Assembly: GCA_900757385.1 (NCBI GenBank)
Contig: CAAENO010000065.1
Span: forward strand, 1-13,495
Length of the DNA stretch: 13,495 bases
DNA from: an uncultured Collinsella sp.
GTDB taxonomy: Bacteria; Actinomycetota; Coriobacteriia; Coriobacteriales; Coriobacteriaceae
Reading direction: 5' to 3'
This document shows positions 1 to 6,499 of the stretch, piece by piece. A model generated the notes under the pieces. It saw nothing but the letters and a program-made list of their open reading frames with translations, ran no database searches and was not told the origin of the DNA. The translations under genes and the position numbers were made by a program. Numbering within the stretch: position 1 is the stretch's first letter; the number at the start of each line of letters is the position of its first letter.

Positions 1-1
1 G

Positions 2-808
2 CTTTCCACGTTTGTACTCAAGCTTGGCGTTATGGGAGCTGGCGTGTACTACGGTCTTTCCATCGGTATCTGGGCCATCGGTATCTTCTGGTTCATCGGG
101 GGCAAAAAGTCCCAGCTCCAGATTAGCCTGGCCGACCTTAAGCTCGACCTCGCCATCTGCGGCCAGATCTTCAAGATCGGCTTCCCGTTCTTCCTGGTTC
201 AGGGTGCGACCTTTATCTTTAATACCGTTGCCAACTCGCTTTTGGGTTCGCTCGGCGGCGATATGGGCTCGCTCTACATCGCAGCCTTTGGCGTGATCAA
301 CGGCTACATCCTCTACATTACCATGATGGTTGCCCAGTGCTTCTCCTACGGTCTACAGCCCATCGCTGCCTTCAACGCCGGCGCAAAGGCTTGGGCACGC
401 CTTAAGGAGACGCTCTCCTGCACGCTTAAGTACCAGGTTGTGACGCTGGCGCTGGTCACCGTCGCGCTCTGGCTTGCCGCCACCCCGGTGTGCGCCTTCT
501 TTGCCGGCAGCGATCCTGCGCTCGTTGAAGTTGCCGCCAACGCCACGCGTACTGTCATCCTGGCTGTTGCCCTGGGCTATCTTGCCATGACCATGTCGAT
601 GTATTTCCAGGCGGTCGAGAAGGTGGGTGTCGCCACGTTTACGGGCCTGCTTCGCTATGTGATCTGCTCGGTGCCGCTTATGTACCTCCTCGGCAACATG
701 ATGGGTGTCGAGGGCGTGTGGATCGCCCTGGTGGTGGCCGATGCCATTACTGGCATCATCTCCATTGCGCTCGCCGCGCACGAGTCCAAGCGCCTTGCCA
801 CGCTCTAG
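2..808 (+). CDS. MATE family multidrug/Na+ antiporter, C-terminal part (5' end outside window)
   Basis: The frame is open to the left edge (first full codon at base 2) and ends at TAG 806-808, so at least the N-terminal half of a roughly 450-residue protein is missing. What remains is strongly hydrophobic, with about six membrane helices separated by short polar loops. It contains the conserved MATE-type stretch GLQPIAAFNAGAK followed by a basic amphipathic segment, which is typical of the second six-helix bundle in the MepA/NorM group. Members of this family sit in the cytoplasmic membrane and expel cationic drugs or metabolites in exchange for Na+ or H+. The ATG at base 32 is internal to a transmembrane region and is not the true start. 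The gene is followed within 50 bp by a strong hairpin, so it appears to be the last gene of its unit. The substrate cannot be told from sequence. Confidence 0.85.
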   Translation, partial: LSTFVLKLGVMGAGVYYGLSIGIWAIGIFWFIGGKKSQLQISLADLKLDLAICGQIFKIGFPFFLVQGATFIFNTVANSLLGSLGGDMGSLYIAAFGVINGYILYITMMVAQCFSYGLQPIAAFNAGAKAWARLKETLSCTLKYQVVTLALVTVALWLAATPVCAFFAGSDPALVEVAANATRTVILAVALGYLAMTMSMYFQAVEKVGVATFTGLLRYVICSVPLMYLLGNMMGVEGVWIALVVADAITGIISIALAAHESKRLATL

Positions 809-856
809 GCTCGGACATGGCTCGCGTACGATAGTCGAACAAGTTAACTCGCCTGC

Positions 857-899
857 AAGCCACCACAATGGGGACAGTCCCCATTGTGGTGGCTTTTGT
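857..899 (+). terminator. Perfect 19-bp inverted repeat, probable terminator of the MATE gene
   Basis: Arms 857-875 and 877-895 are perfect reverse complements around a single A, so the physical hairpin is 18 bp with a three-base loop. The centre reads GGGGACAGTCCCC. A T-rich run (TTTTGTTATTT) follows on the + strand and AAGCC precedes it, so it can terminate transcription from the MATE gene. Its GGGGAC core is shared with other intergenic repeats in the window, so it may have originated as a dispersed palindromic repeat. Confidence 0.75.
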
Positions 900-950
900 T
901 ATTTAGGGTCTGAGATTTCTGCTCTATAAATAATGCTTTTGAACTGGGTT

Positions 951-1011
951 ACTATAAGATTATGGTAAACGCTACTATAAGATTATGGAGAATGAAACTA
1001 TTCGATTATGG
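951..1011 (+). repeat. Three tandem copies of a 23-bp unit upstream of the ATPase gene (candidate operator array)
   Basis: ACTATAAGATTATGG occurs at 951-965 and 974-988, and a third copy with two changes (ACTATTCGATTATGG) at 997-1011. The start-to-start spacing is exactly 23 bp both times, and the eight bases between copies are not conserved. The array ends 25 bp before the ATG of the ATPase. A 23-bp period puts the copies on roughly the same helix face about every two turns, as expected for a bound protein. A role as operator or autoregulatory site is inferred. Confidence 0.7.
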
Positions 1012-1036
1012 TAACAGCGTAATAAGGGGCGTTGAT

Positions 1037-2206
1037 ATGGCTGAGTTCATTAACAGGGATTTGCATGAGTTGCTCATTCGCATGGCAGGCTGGTTTCCTG
1101 TTGTGTCGTTGACAGGGCCTAGGCAGAGCGGTAAGTCTACGCTGGTTCGGCATGCCTTTCCCGACTATTCCTACGTCACGCTTGAGGACCCTCAAACGAG
1201 GCGCGCGGCCTTGGAGGATCCGGTGAGTTTTATCCGCAACCGAAAGGGCGGACTCATCATCGATGAGGCGCAATACGCGCCGGATTTGTTTTCAATGATC
1301 CAGGTTGTTTCGGATGAGCGGGGAGACGCCGGTCAATACATCCTTACAGGCTCGCAAAACTTTTTGATGATGAAAAGCATCGGGCAGTCTCTTGCCGGGC
1401 GAGTCGGGATCTTAAAATTGCTGCCATTATCGTTTCGAGAAGCGGAGAGGGGCCAGCAGGGGCAGCTGGAAGTGGATTTGTTCGCGCTCGAAGGGGGATA
1501 CCCTCGCCTGCGTTCCGCCGGAATGCCGTCCTCGGTTTATTTCCCCAGCTATATCGATACCTATGTTGAGCGCGATGTTGTGGGCTTGCTTGATGTGCGC
1601 AATAAGGCGGAGTTTCATAAGTTTCTGTCCATAATTGCTCAGAGCGTCGGTGCCCTCATCAATATATCCTCGCTTTCTCGAGATACGGGCGTGAGCGTAT
1701 CGACCATTAAAAGCTGGTTGTCCATCCTGGAGCAGAGCTACCTGACGTTTTCGCTGCAGCCCTATTATGCAAATGCCAAGAAGCGTCTAACTAAAACGCC
1801 CAAGCTCTATTTTTACGACACGGGGCTGCTCTGCTACTTGCTCAAAATTGGATCACTGGAGCAACTATTGGAGAGCCCTTATCTGGGGGCCGTTTTCGAA
1901 AACCTCATCGTTTCCGAAACGGCGAAGAGCCATCTCAACGTGGGCGAGAATCCCGAGCTGTATTTCTATAGGGACGACAGCAAGCGTGAAATCGATTTGC
2001 TCGACTGTACAAACTCAGGGAGTCCCAAGGCTATCGAAATAAAATCATCCAGAACGTATCACGATAAGTACGCCCGCCATCTACAGACTGTATGCGATGA
2101 GATCGACATTGCAAAAGATGCGCGCTATGTTGTGGCCCGCGTGGACTCAACGTATGAGTCGAAAGACTGTAGTGTGGTTTCGGCGCGTGATTGGCTTTTA
2201 CGATAA
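1037..2206 (+). CDS. AAA-type ATPase with C-terminal DUF4143 domain
   Basis: The product is 389 residues when started at the ATG at 1037, which has AAGGGG 8 bp upstream. The longer frame from 962 only adds residues encoded by the tandem repeats. Walker A is GPRQSGKST (27-35), Walker B is LIIDEAQ (73-79) and a sensor-like ILTGSQN is at 102-108. A helix-turn-helix-like segment follows (roughly 205-240). The C-terminal DUF4143 part carries D320, E334 and K336 in the arrangement REID...EIK of a PD-(D/E)XK nuclease-type fold. The length is normal for this very common family of stand-alone ATPases, whose biological role is not settled; defence, toxin-like and regulatory functions have been suggested. 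The gene is alone between two hairpins and appears less GC-rich than its neighbours, which suggests acquisition by transfer. Confidence 0.88.
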   Translation: MAEFINRDLHELLIRMAGWFPVVSLTGPRQSGKSTLVRHAFPDYSYVTLEDPQTRRAALEDPVSFIRNRKGGLIIDEAQYAPDLFSMIQVVSDERGDAGQYILTGSQNFLMMKSIGQSLAGRVGILKLLPLSFREAERGQQGQLEVDLFALEGGYPRLRSAGMPSSVYFPSYIDTYVERDVVGLLDVRNKAEFHKFLSIIAQSVGALINISSLSRDTGVSVSTIKSWLSILEQSYLTFSLQPYYANAKKRLTKTPKLYFYDTGLLCYLLKIGSLEQLLESPYLGAVFENLIVSETAKSHLNVGENPELYFYRDDSKREIDLLDCTNSGSPKAIEIKSSRTYHDKYARHLQTVCDEIDIAKDARYVVARVDSTYESKDCSVVSARDWLLR

Positions 2207-2228
2207 CAAGCTCGGCGCATTAACAACA

Positions 2229-2266
2229 GCCGCGAAGGGAACCGGCCCCTTTTGCGGCGGTTTTTT
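2229..2266 (+). terminator. Rho-independent terminator of the ATPase gene
   Basis: An 11-bp stem (2229-2239 with 2248-2258, including G-U pairs) with a GC-rich base is followed by GGTTTTTT. It lies 22 bp after the TAA of the ATPase gene. Confidence 0.8.
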
Positions 2267-2289
2267 GCCTATCTGGTGCGTCTTAGATG

Positions 2290-2417
2290 CAAGTGAGTAG
2301 ACTTATTTGGATATGCCGAGCACATCGCGACAAATGCTCAATAAAACCGCAGGTCAGAGCTGTGGCGTTTTGGGGCGTGCTTGACCTCCTGCAAAAAGCC
2401 TACTCACTTGGTTTTTT
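2290..2417 (+). repeat. Inverted-repeat element with inner hairpins and T-run; candidate structured RNA or MITE-like element
   Basis: CAAGTGAGTAG (2290-2300) and its perfect complement CTACTCACTTG (2400-2410) bracket 99 bases. Inside are a GAGCA/TGCTC hairpin (2318-2322 with 2335-2339) and a second stem (GGTCA 2352-2356 with TGACC 2382-2386, flanked by GCA/TGC). The whole can therefore fold as a branched three-way structure. On the + strand the closing stem runs directly into GTTTTTT, like an intrinsic terminator. No reading frame of note is inside. It could be a small RNA, a non-autonomous repeat element, or both. Confidence 0.5.
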
Positions 2418-2428
2418 CTGTTAGAAGA

Positions 2429-2461
2429 CCGCCGCGAGGGAAGGCAGCTCCCTCGCGGCGG
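2429..2461. repeat. Perfect 13-bp GC-rich inverted repeat
   Basis: CCGCCGCGAGGGA (2429-2441) and its exact complement (2449-2461) enclose the seven-base loop AGGCAGC. No T-run follows on the + strand. The minus-strand exit is only moderately T-rich, so it is a weak terminator candidate or a repeat remnant. Confidence 0.6.
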
Positions 2462-2471
2462 CTGACATTTG

Positions 2472-2502
2472 CCCAGATAAAACCTGCCAAAATAAACCTG
2501 TC
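2472..2502 (-). repeat. Dispersed 31-bp repeat, copy 1
   Basis: This 31-base stretch is the reverse complement of 7801-7831 with a single mismatch. Read on the minus strand it begins GACAGGTTTATTTTGG. Two intergenic copies in one window point to a dispersed repeat family. Confidence 0.75.
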
Positions 2503-2545
2503 TACTCTTTGAGCCAGAGCCGACACTAATTCAAATGGCGAAATC

Positions 2546-2579
2546 AAAGGGCGTTCTCCGCATGGAGGGCGCCCTTTTT
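2546..2579. terminator. Bidirectional terminator beside the LuxR-type gene
   Basis: A continuous 12-bp stem (2548-2559 with 2564-2575, two G-U pairs) with loop GCAT extends by two A-T pairs. TTTTTT follows on the + strand and TTTGATTT on the minus strand. It lies directly after the TGA of the minus-strand regulator gene, so its likely job is to end that transcript. Confidence 0.8.
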
Positions 2580-3383
2580 TCATCGCAGGATGTTTTGCAC
2601 GGCAGTCATAAGGCCCAGGCGGTTGCCGACGCCGAGCTTGCGATAGATGGCGTTGATGTGCTTCTTGACGGTTGACTCGCTTATGAATAGCTCGTTTGCC
2701 ATCTGTTTGTTCGTTTTGCCGTCGAGCATGAGCCGCATGACTTCGGCTTCGCGCGGTTGGATATTGTGTTCTGTAATGAAGGCGTTCAGATGGTTTGTGT
2801 CTTCGGTCTGGGTGAGTTTAATGCCCCGAGGATAGAGGTTGGCGAGCGCGAGGCTCGCGTGCCGAGCGATTTCGAGCAGGATTGCGAGCTCGGTGTCAGT
2901 GAAGTCCCCGGCCGTGCGTTCGCGAAACAGGGTGATGCTTCCAAGTGGTAGGTTGTTGTGAGCAAGCGTGGCCGTACAGCCAAAGTAGACGCCCTGCGGT
3001 TCCATCCATTTGCGATAGATGGGCGTGGCATCGCGTCGCTTGACGTCGACGAGGTCGAGGTCGCGGTAGACGCCGACCTTATGTAAGTCAAAGCTCCATG
3101 TTGTATAGTCCATCGCGGCGTAGCGGTTGTAGTAGTCGCTCAGTGCGCGGTCGTCCATTCCGCTGCTTGCGGGGTGGACGTAGCGTGGGGCATCACTGCC
3201 CGCCGCCTCGATCAGGTCGAACATGGCGATCCGATGGGGCACGAGCCCTATCGTTCCCTCGAGGGTCTCCTTTTGCAGCTTATCGACACCGTGTGATGCG
3301 TGGATTGCAAGCGCGAGCTCGTTGAGAGCAGTCCAGGTCGTACTGTCCAACTCAATAGTCTGCTGTTTATTGCATGGGGGCAT
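2580..3383 (-). CDS. LuxR-type transcriptional regulator with N-terminal GAF-like domain
   Basis: The product is 267 residues when started at the ATG at 3383, which has AAAGGACG a few bases upstream; an in-frame ATG at 3419 would add 12 residues without a comparable binding site. The C-terminal 60 residues are a textbook LuxR/GerE helix-turn-helix: REAEVMRLMLDGKTNKQMAN at 211-230, then the recognition helix SESTVKKHINAIYRKLGV (235-252). Residues of about 45-185 look like a GAF-type sensor, with the pattern GCTATLAHNNLPLGSITLFR at 135-154 and the helix TELAILLEIARHASLALANL. No membrane segment is seen, so it is cytoplasmic. It is divergent from aguA across a 178-bp gap. LuxR-family AguR proteins control agmatine deiminase operons in streptococci and lactococci, but those are membrane proteins; control of aguA here is inferred from position. 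Confidence 0.85.
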   Translation of the reverse strand: MPPCNKQQTIELDSTTWTALNELALAIHASHGVDKLQKETLEGTIGLVPHRIAMFDLIEAAGSDAPRYVHPASSGMDDRALSDYYNRYAAMDYTTWSFDLHKVGVYRDLDLVDVKRRDATPIYRKWMEPQGVYFGCTATLAHNNLPLGSITLFRERTAGDFTDTELAILLEIARHASLALANLYPRGIKLTQTEDTNHLNAFITEHNIQPREAEVMRLMLDGKTNKQMANELFISESTVKKHINAIYRKLGVGNRLGLMTAVQNILR

Positions 3384-3445
3384 AGGGCGTCCTTTCCATT
3401 GCGGAACCCAGTATGTCATGTTCTCGGCCTGAATAGAACTTTAGG

Positions 3446-3474
3446 TCAGCGAATGGTATACCGTCGATCGCTGA
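3446..3474. promoter_or_regulatory. Dyad TCAGCGA-N15-TCGCTGA in the luxR/aguA divergent region
   Basis: TCAGCGA (3446-3452) and TCGCTGA (3468-3474) are perfect complements. Their centres are 22 bp apart, and they enclose the smaller palindrome GGTATACC (3455-3462) at nearly the same centre. Its position between divergent genes makes it a candidate operator for the LuxR-type protein or a flanked promoter core. No binding motif is known to me for this protein. Confidence 0.4.
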
Positions 3475-3485
3475 AAGGGGCTCGA

Positions 3486-3548
3486 GGGACCATTGAGAAC
3501 ATCTCGGTGCGGCCGCATCATGGTCTCGTCAAGCAAAAGCACCGAGAT
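3486..3548 (+). promoter_or_regulatory. aguA: Structured leader immediately upstream of the aguA ribosome binding site
   Basis: ATCTCGGTGC (3501-3510) pairs perfectly with GCACCGAGAT (3539-3548), which ends two bases before the AGGAG at 3551-3555. A second possible stem, GACCAT (3488-3493) with ATGGTC (3520-3525), interleaves with the first. The two would therefore form a pseudoknot or be mutually exclusive. This suggests translational control of aguA. I do not recognise a known riboswitch class in it. Confidence 0.4.
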
Positions 3549-3561
3549 TTAGGAGCTTGAA

Positions 3562-4683
3562 ATGAAGACCATCTACGAGAGTGAGTCCACACCTAAGAAG
3601 GACGGGTTCTATATGCCCGGCGAGTATGAGGAGCAGGAGCGCACCTGGATTTTGTGGCCGCATCGTTCGGATGTGTGGCGCTGCGGTGCCAAGCCGGCGC
3701 AAAAGGTCTTTACCGAGATTATTAAGACCGTTGCACGCTTCCAACCCATCACCGTTGGTGTCAATGCCGAGGATTTCCCTGCGGTGTGCGAGATTTTCGA
3801 TGGCGTTGAGAACGTGCGCGTGATTCATATGGAGTACAACGACTCCTGGATCCGCGACCCCGGCCCGGCGTTTCTTGTCAACGACAAGGGCGACGTGGCA
3901 CTCTCGCACTTCCACTTTAATGCTTACGGCGGTTTCATTGACGGCCTGTATTTCCCGTGGGACAAGGACGCTTCCATTGGCCTGCAGGTGGCACAGCTCG
4001 AGCAGGTTAACCGCTATCGTCCCGAGGATTATATCCTCGAGGGTGGCTCGTTTAACTGCGACGGCCAGGGCACCGTGGTGACCACCGAGATGTGCCTGCT
4101 CAATGAGGACCGCAACCCCCAGTACACCAAGGGGCAGATCGAGGAGAAGCTTGCCGAGTACCTGGGCATCGAGAAGGTCATTTGGATCAAGGATGGCATC
4201 GACCCGTTTGAGACCAACGGGCACGTGGATGACGTCGCATGCTTTAGTGCGCCCGGAGAGGTCTGCTGCATGTGGACCGATGATCCCAACCATAAGTTCT
4301 ACAAGGAGTGCCAAGAGGCGTATAAGACGCTTTCCGAGACGACGGATGCCCGTGGCCGCAAGCTCAAGATCCACAAGGTGATTATGCCTGCGACCTCGGT
4401 ATATATGACCGAGGAGGAGGCATCGACCATCGATCCGGTCGAGGGTGTGCTGCCGCGTACCCCCGAGGATGCTTTCGAGCCGAGCTACCTCAACTTCCTG
4501 CCCATCAACGGGGCGGTGCTGGTGCCACAGTTTGGCGACCCCAACGATGCCCAGGCACTCAAGGATATCCAAGCCGCCTATCCGGATCGCGAGGTCATCG
4601 GCATCATGACGCGCGAGGTCATCTATGGTGGCGGCAACATCCACTGCATCACCCAGCAGCAGCCCAAGGCGCGCTGTAAATAG
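3562..4683 (+). CDS. aguA: Agmatine deiminase
   Basis: Agmatine deiminase (EC 3.5.3.12) converts agmatine to N-carbamoylputrescine and ammonia, in the arginine-derived route to putrescine and, in some bacteria, to ATP. The 373-residue product has the family's normal length. The hallmark motifs are in order: TWILWPHRSDVWR (28-40), NDSWIRDPGP (93-102), LEGGSFNCDG (159-168), GHVDDVACF (220-228) and the catalytic GGGNIHCITQQ, with nucleophile C362. AGGAG at 3551-3555 sits 6 bp before the ATG. The next genes of a full catabolic operon (carbamoyltransferase, antiporter, carbamate kinase, or the amidohydrolase AguB) are absent from the window. The gene is monocistronic, ending in a terminator 39 bp downstream. 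A regulator gene is divergent. The enzyme is expected to be cytosolic. Confidence 0.95.
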   Translation: MKTIYESESTPKKDGFYMPGEYEEQERTWILWPHRSDVWRCGAKPAQKVFTEIIKTVARFQPITVGVNAEDFPAVCEIFDGVENVRVIHMEYNDSWIRDPGPAFLVNDKGDVALSHFHFNAYGGFIDGLYFPWDKDASIGLQVAQLEQVNRYRPEDYILEGGSFNCDGQGTVVTTEMCLLNEDRNPQYTKGQIEEKLAEYLGIEKVIWIKDGIDPFETNGHVDDVACFSAPGEVCCMWTDDPNHKFYKECQEAYKTLSETTDARGRKLKIHKVIMPATSVYMTEEEASTIDPVEGVLPRTPEDAFEPSYLNFLPINGAVLVPQFGDPNDAQALKDIQAAYPDREVIGIMTREVIYGGGNIHCITQQQPKARCK

Positions 4684-4721
4684 CAGTTCCATGGTGAACA
4701 GTGCTTGATTGTCCGCACGCG

Positions 4722-4756
4722 AAAGTTCGCCGACTTCAATGGTCGGCGGACTTTTT
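4722..4756 (+). terminator. Rho-independent terminator of aguA
   Basis: A 13-bp stem (4722-4734 with 4742-4754, one G-U pair) with a seven-base loop is followed by a T-run. It begins 39 bp after the aguA stop codon. Confidence 0.85.
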
Positions 4757-4879
4757 GTGTGGTGGTTTCAGCTGAACGGCGGGCCGTGCGGCTTGGGTGT
4801 GCGGGCACACAATCTGGGGAAACCAAACAGATTGGGGGCTTGTATAATCGATTCGAAGGGAAACGTGCGACCCGAGGGC

Positions 4880-5014
4880 ATGTTTAACAGGGCGTACCTG
4901 GCCCCCGAAGCCCAGCGCGCATACGATACGCTGCTCGAGTGCGTGCTCAACGGGCAGAAGGGTTGCGAGGCTTCGGCGCATGCGGGCATGGATACCATCA
5001 AGGCGCTCGTATAG
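4880..5014 (+). pseudogene. Short ORF, possible N-terminal remnant of a larger gene
   Basis: The ATG at 4880 opens 44 codons ending at TAG 5012-5014. A TATAAT at 4843-4848 could serve as a -10 box, with no clear -35. The peptide is helical (YLAPEAQRAYDTLLECVLNG) and loosely resembles the region that precedes transglutaminase-like domains in some anaerobe surface proteins, but that match is from memory and weak. The frame stops just where the kinase-like reading frame takes over in another phase. The simplest reading is a leftover 5' end fused by deletion to a different gene's 3' end. It could also be a genuine small protein. Confidence 0.3.
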
Positions 5015-5585
5015 CTTTACGCTTTCGGATGTGACACATAGGACTGCGTGCGCCGCTCCCGGCTATATTGCCCCCGAGGTGCTTCAACTCATGGAGATAG
5101 CCGGCATCAGCGATTTCGAGAGCTTGGCAGCGTCCACGAATGCCCCCGTGTTTACGCCACAGACGGATGACTTTGGACTCGCGGTCCATATCTTTAAGAT
5201 GCTTAACCGCGGAATACACCCATACGCTTCTGGTGAGCTGGACTTGGACATATTTGACCTGGACGACGATGACATTCCGCCTGCACCATTGATAAACAGC
5301 TGCGTGTGTAATGGGCACAGCCCGTTTGTGGGGACGTTGGTCGGATACGTTGTCCCAAAGTACGCTCTTGAGCTCGATGATTTTAGCGGCATTATGGGCG
5401 AGGCACTCCGTCGATCGCTGTATGGCAGGGCGGAGGAGCGTCTTGACGCACGCACATGGGCGCGCCTGCTCGACCGCTATCTATCCGAGACAGTTGTGTG
5501 CAAACGTGGCCATCTCCACCACTCGTTACAGCACGAATGCCCTTGCTGCCGAGGAGAGCGCGCCTTGTTGACTCGTCTTGGTTGA
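4980..5585 (+). pseudogene. Truncated protein-kinase-like protein (C-lobe and zinc knuckle only)
   Basis: The open frame codes for 201 residues. APGYIAPE (26-33) matches the APE motif of the kinase activation segment. FTPQTDDFGLAVHIFKML (58-75) matches the following helix with its conserved Asp. RAEERLDARTWARLLDRYL (150-168) matches the family's closing R-x-W segment. The tail has C174, H178, C187 and C189/C190 in a CxxGH...CPxC zinc-knuckle pattern. This layout resembles bacterial kinase/zinc-finger proteins of the YegI (COG4248) type. The glycine loop, the catalytic Lys and the HRD/DFG motifs are all missing, and nothing upstream encodes them, so it cannot be an active kinase. No ribosome binding site fits the first ATG, and residues 1-15 are probably out-of-frame translation of the junction. 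It is most likely a decayed gene. Confidence 0.5.
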
Positions 5586-5614
5586 TGGTTTGGGCCGTCT
5601 TGTAGAAAGCCCGT

Positions 5615-5649
5615 GAGGCGACATGCAAGTTAATCCTGCGTGTCGCCTC
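5615..5649 (-). terminator. Hairpin overlapping the end of the acetyltransferase gene
   Basis: GAGGCGACA (5615-5623) pairs with TGTCGCCTC (5641-5649) and extends inward by four pairs to a 13-bp stem with a nine-base loop. The TAA stop of the acetyltransferase (5632-5630) lies in the loop, so its last codons form one arm. The exit on the minus strand is only weakly T-rich (GGGCTTTCT), so it may end the message or protect its 3' end. Confidence 0.5.
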
Positions 5650-6280
5650 CGTACATGTAGACGATAAAGCCGTCGCCGGTGTCTTGGCTGTGATCCTCCA
5701 GGATGCGCTTCATGTTGAGGTGCTCGTAGAACTGCCAGTCGGAGTTGCAGTCGCTCATCAGGAAGAACTTGGTGCAGCCTGCCCGGGCGAGCTCGGCGCG
5801 CGAAAGGTTGATGAGCTTGCGGCCCAGCCCCTTGCCCTGCCACTCGGGCACGATGATGATCAGGTTGAGCTGGCCCTGGGCGTACTCATTGCCCGTGGCG
5901 GCGAAGCGGTCGGCTGTTGCCTTCTCGCGGCTATCGCCAAAGAGCGATCCCTCGAGCTTGGCGTCGGCGGTTTTGGCCATCTCGGTTGCCTGGGCGAACA
6001 TCTCGTCGTAGCAGGGTACCCACGTGGGATTGGTACGAGGCTTGCCGTCCTCGAAGATGCCGATGCAGCAGGCGGCGATAATGCGGCCCTCTGCCTCGGC
6101 GACGAGCGCGATGGGGGAGCGCTGCAGCTGCATGGCGATGTTAAAGCGCGCGCAGAAATCGGCAGCTTCGACGTCGCCGCGGTTGCGCAGCGTGTTGCAC
6201 CACAGCTGGTTGTAGATGGCGGCGATGCCGGTCAGGTCATCAAGCGTGGCGGCGCGCAGAGTTACGTTGTCAAGGCTCAT
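5630..6280 (-). CDS. GNAT family N-acetyltransferase
   Basis: A 216-residue cytosolic protein. The acetyl-CoA binding motif A is LNLIIIVPEWQGKGLGRKLI (138-157), with the pyrophosphate loop QGKGLG at 148-153. Motif B-like SDWQFYEHLNMKRI (180-193) is in the usual place with the conserved Tyr. The N-terminal half (LRAATLDDLTGIAAIYNQLW) is the standard GNAT opening strand and helix. The start ATG at 6280 follows GGAAGGAG by a few bases. An insertion of some 40 residues (about 80-125) between the early strands and motif A is longer than in minimal GNATs. The substrate (small molecule, peptide or antibiotic) cannot be read from the sequence. No neighbour is co-directional within 375 bp, so it is probably monocistronic. 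Confidence 0.88.
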   Translation of the reverse strand: MSLDNVTLRAATLDDLTGIAAIYNQLWCNTLRNRGDVEAADFCARFNIAMQLQRSPIALVAEAEGRIIAACCIGIFEDGKPRTNPTWVPCYDEMFAQATEMAKTADAKLEGSLFGDSREKATADRFAATGNEYAQGQLNLIIIVPEWQGKGLGRKLINLSRAELARAGCTKFFLMSDCNSDWQFYEHLNMKRILEDHSQDTGDGFIVYMYGGDTQD

Positions 6281-6428
6281 GGAGGCTCCTTCCAGGTAGG
6301 GTCAGGCCATCTCTGAGTGTGACATGGGCGCACCGCCGCCGCATCAACCATTCGGCAGACGAGCCTCGATCCCTCGGGGACGGAGGGCCCTAAGAAGGAA
6401 TGAGGGCGGATTTTCGGACACTTGCTCG

Positions 6429-6496
6429 ATGAGAGTGGGTAATCTCTCACTTTTAGCGCCGGTATAGGCCAAAAACGGGAGATTATCCACTCTCAT
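6429..6496. repeat. Long imperfect hairpin repeat (18-bp arms)
   Basis: Arms 6429-6446 and 6479-6496 are complementary over 18 bp with one G-U position. They begin ATGAGAGTGGGTAATCTC and end in its complement. The 32-base loop has further pairing potential (TTTT/AAAA, GCC/GGC). It lies in the 375-bp gap between the acetyltransferase and DAHP synthase genes; I see nothing identifiable in 6281-6428. Confidence 0.75.
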
Positions 6497-6499
6497 TCT

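Noticed and set aside
951..1011. CRISPR array
   Set aside because: Only three units, a 15-base repeat with 8-base gaps, no spacers of useful length and no cas genes.
962..1036. N-terminal extension of the ATPase gene to an ATG at 962
   Set aside because: These 25 codons are made of the tandem repeats, have no ribosome binding site and match no family N-terminus. The ATG at 1037 has AAGGGG in front of it and starts right at the conserved domain.
3529..4692. Long antisense open frame (387 codons) opposite aguA
   Set aside because: It mirrors the aguA codons, resembles no family and has no ribosome binding site. It is a by-product of high GC.
4709..4879. Upstream extension of the short ORF to a TTG at 4709
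   Set aside because: It runs through the aguA terminator stem and has no ribosome binding site.
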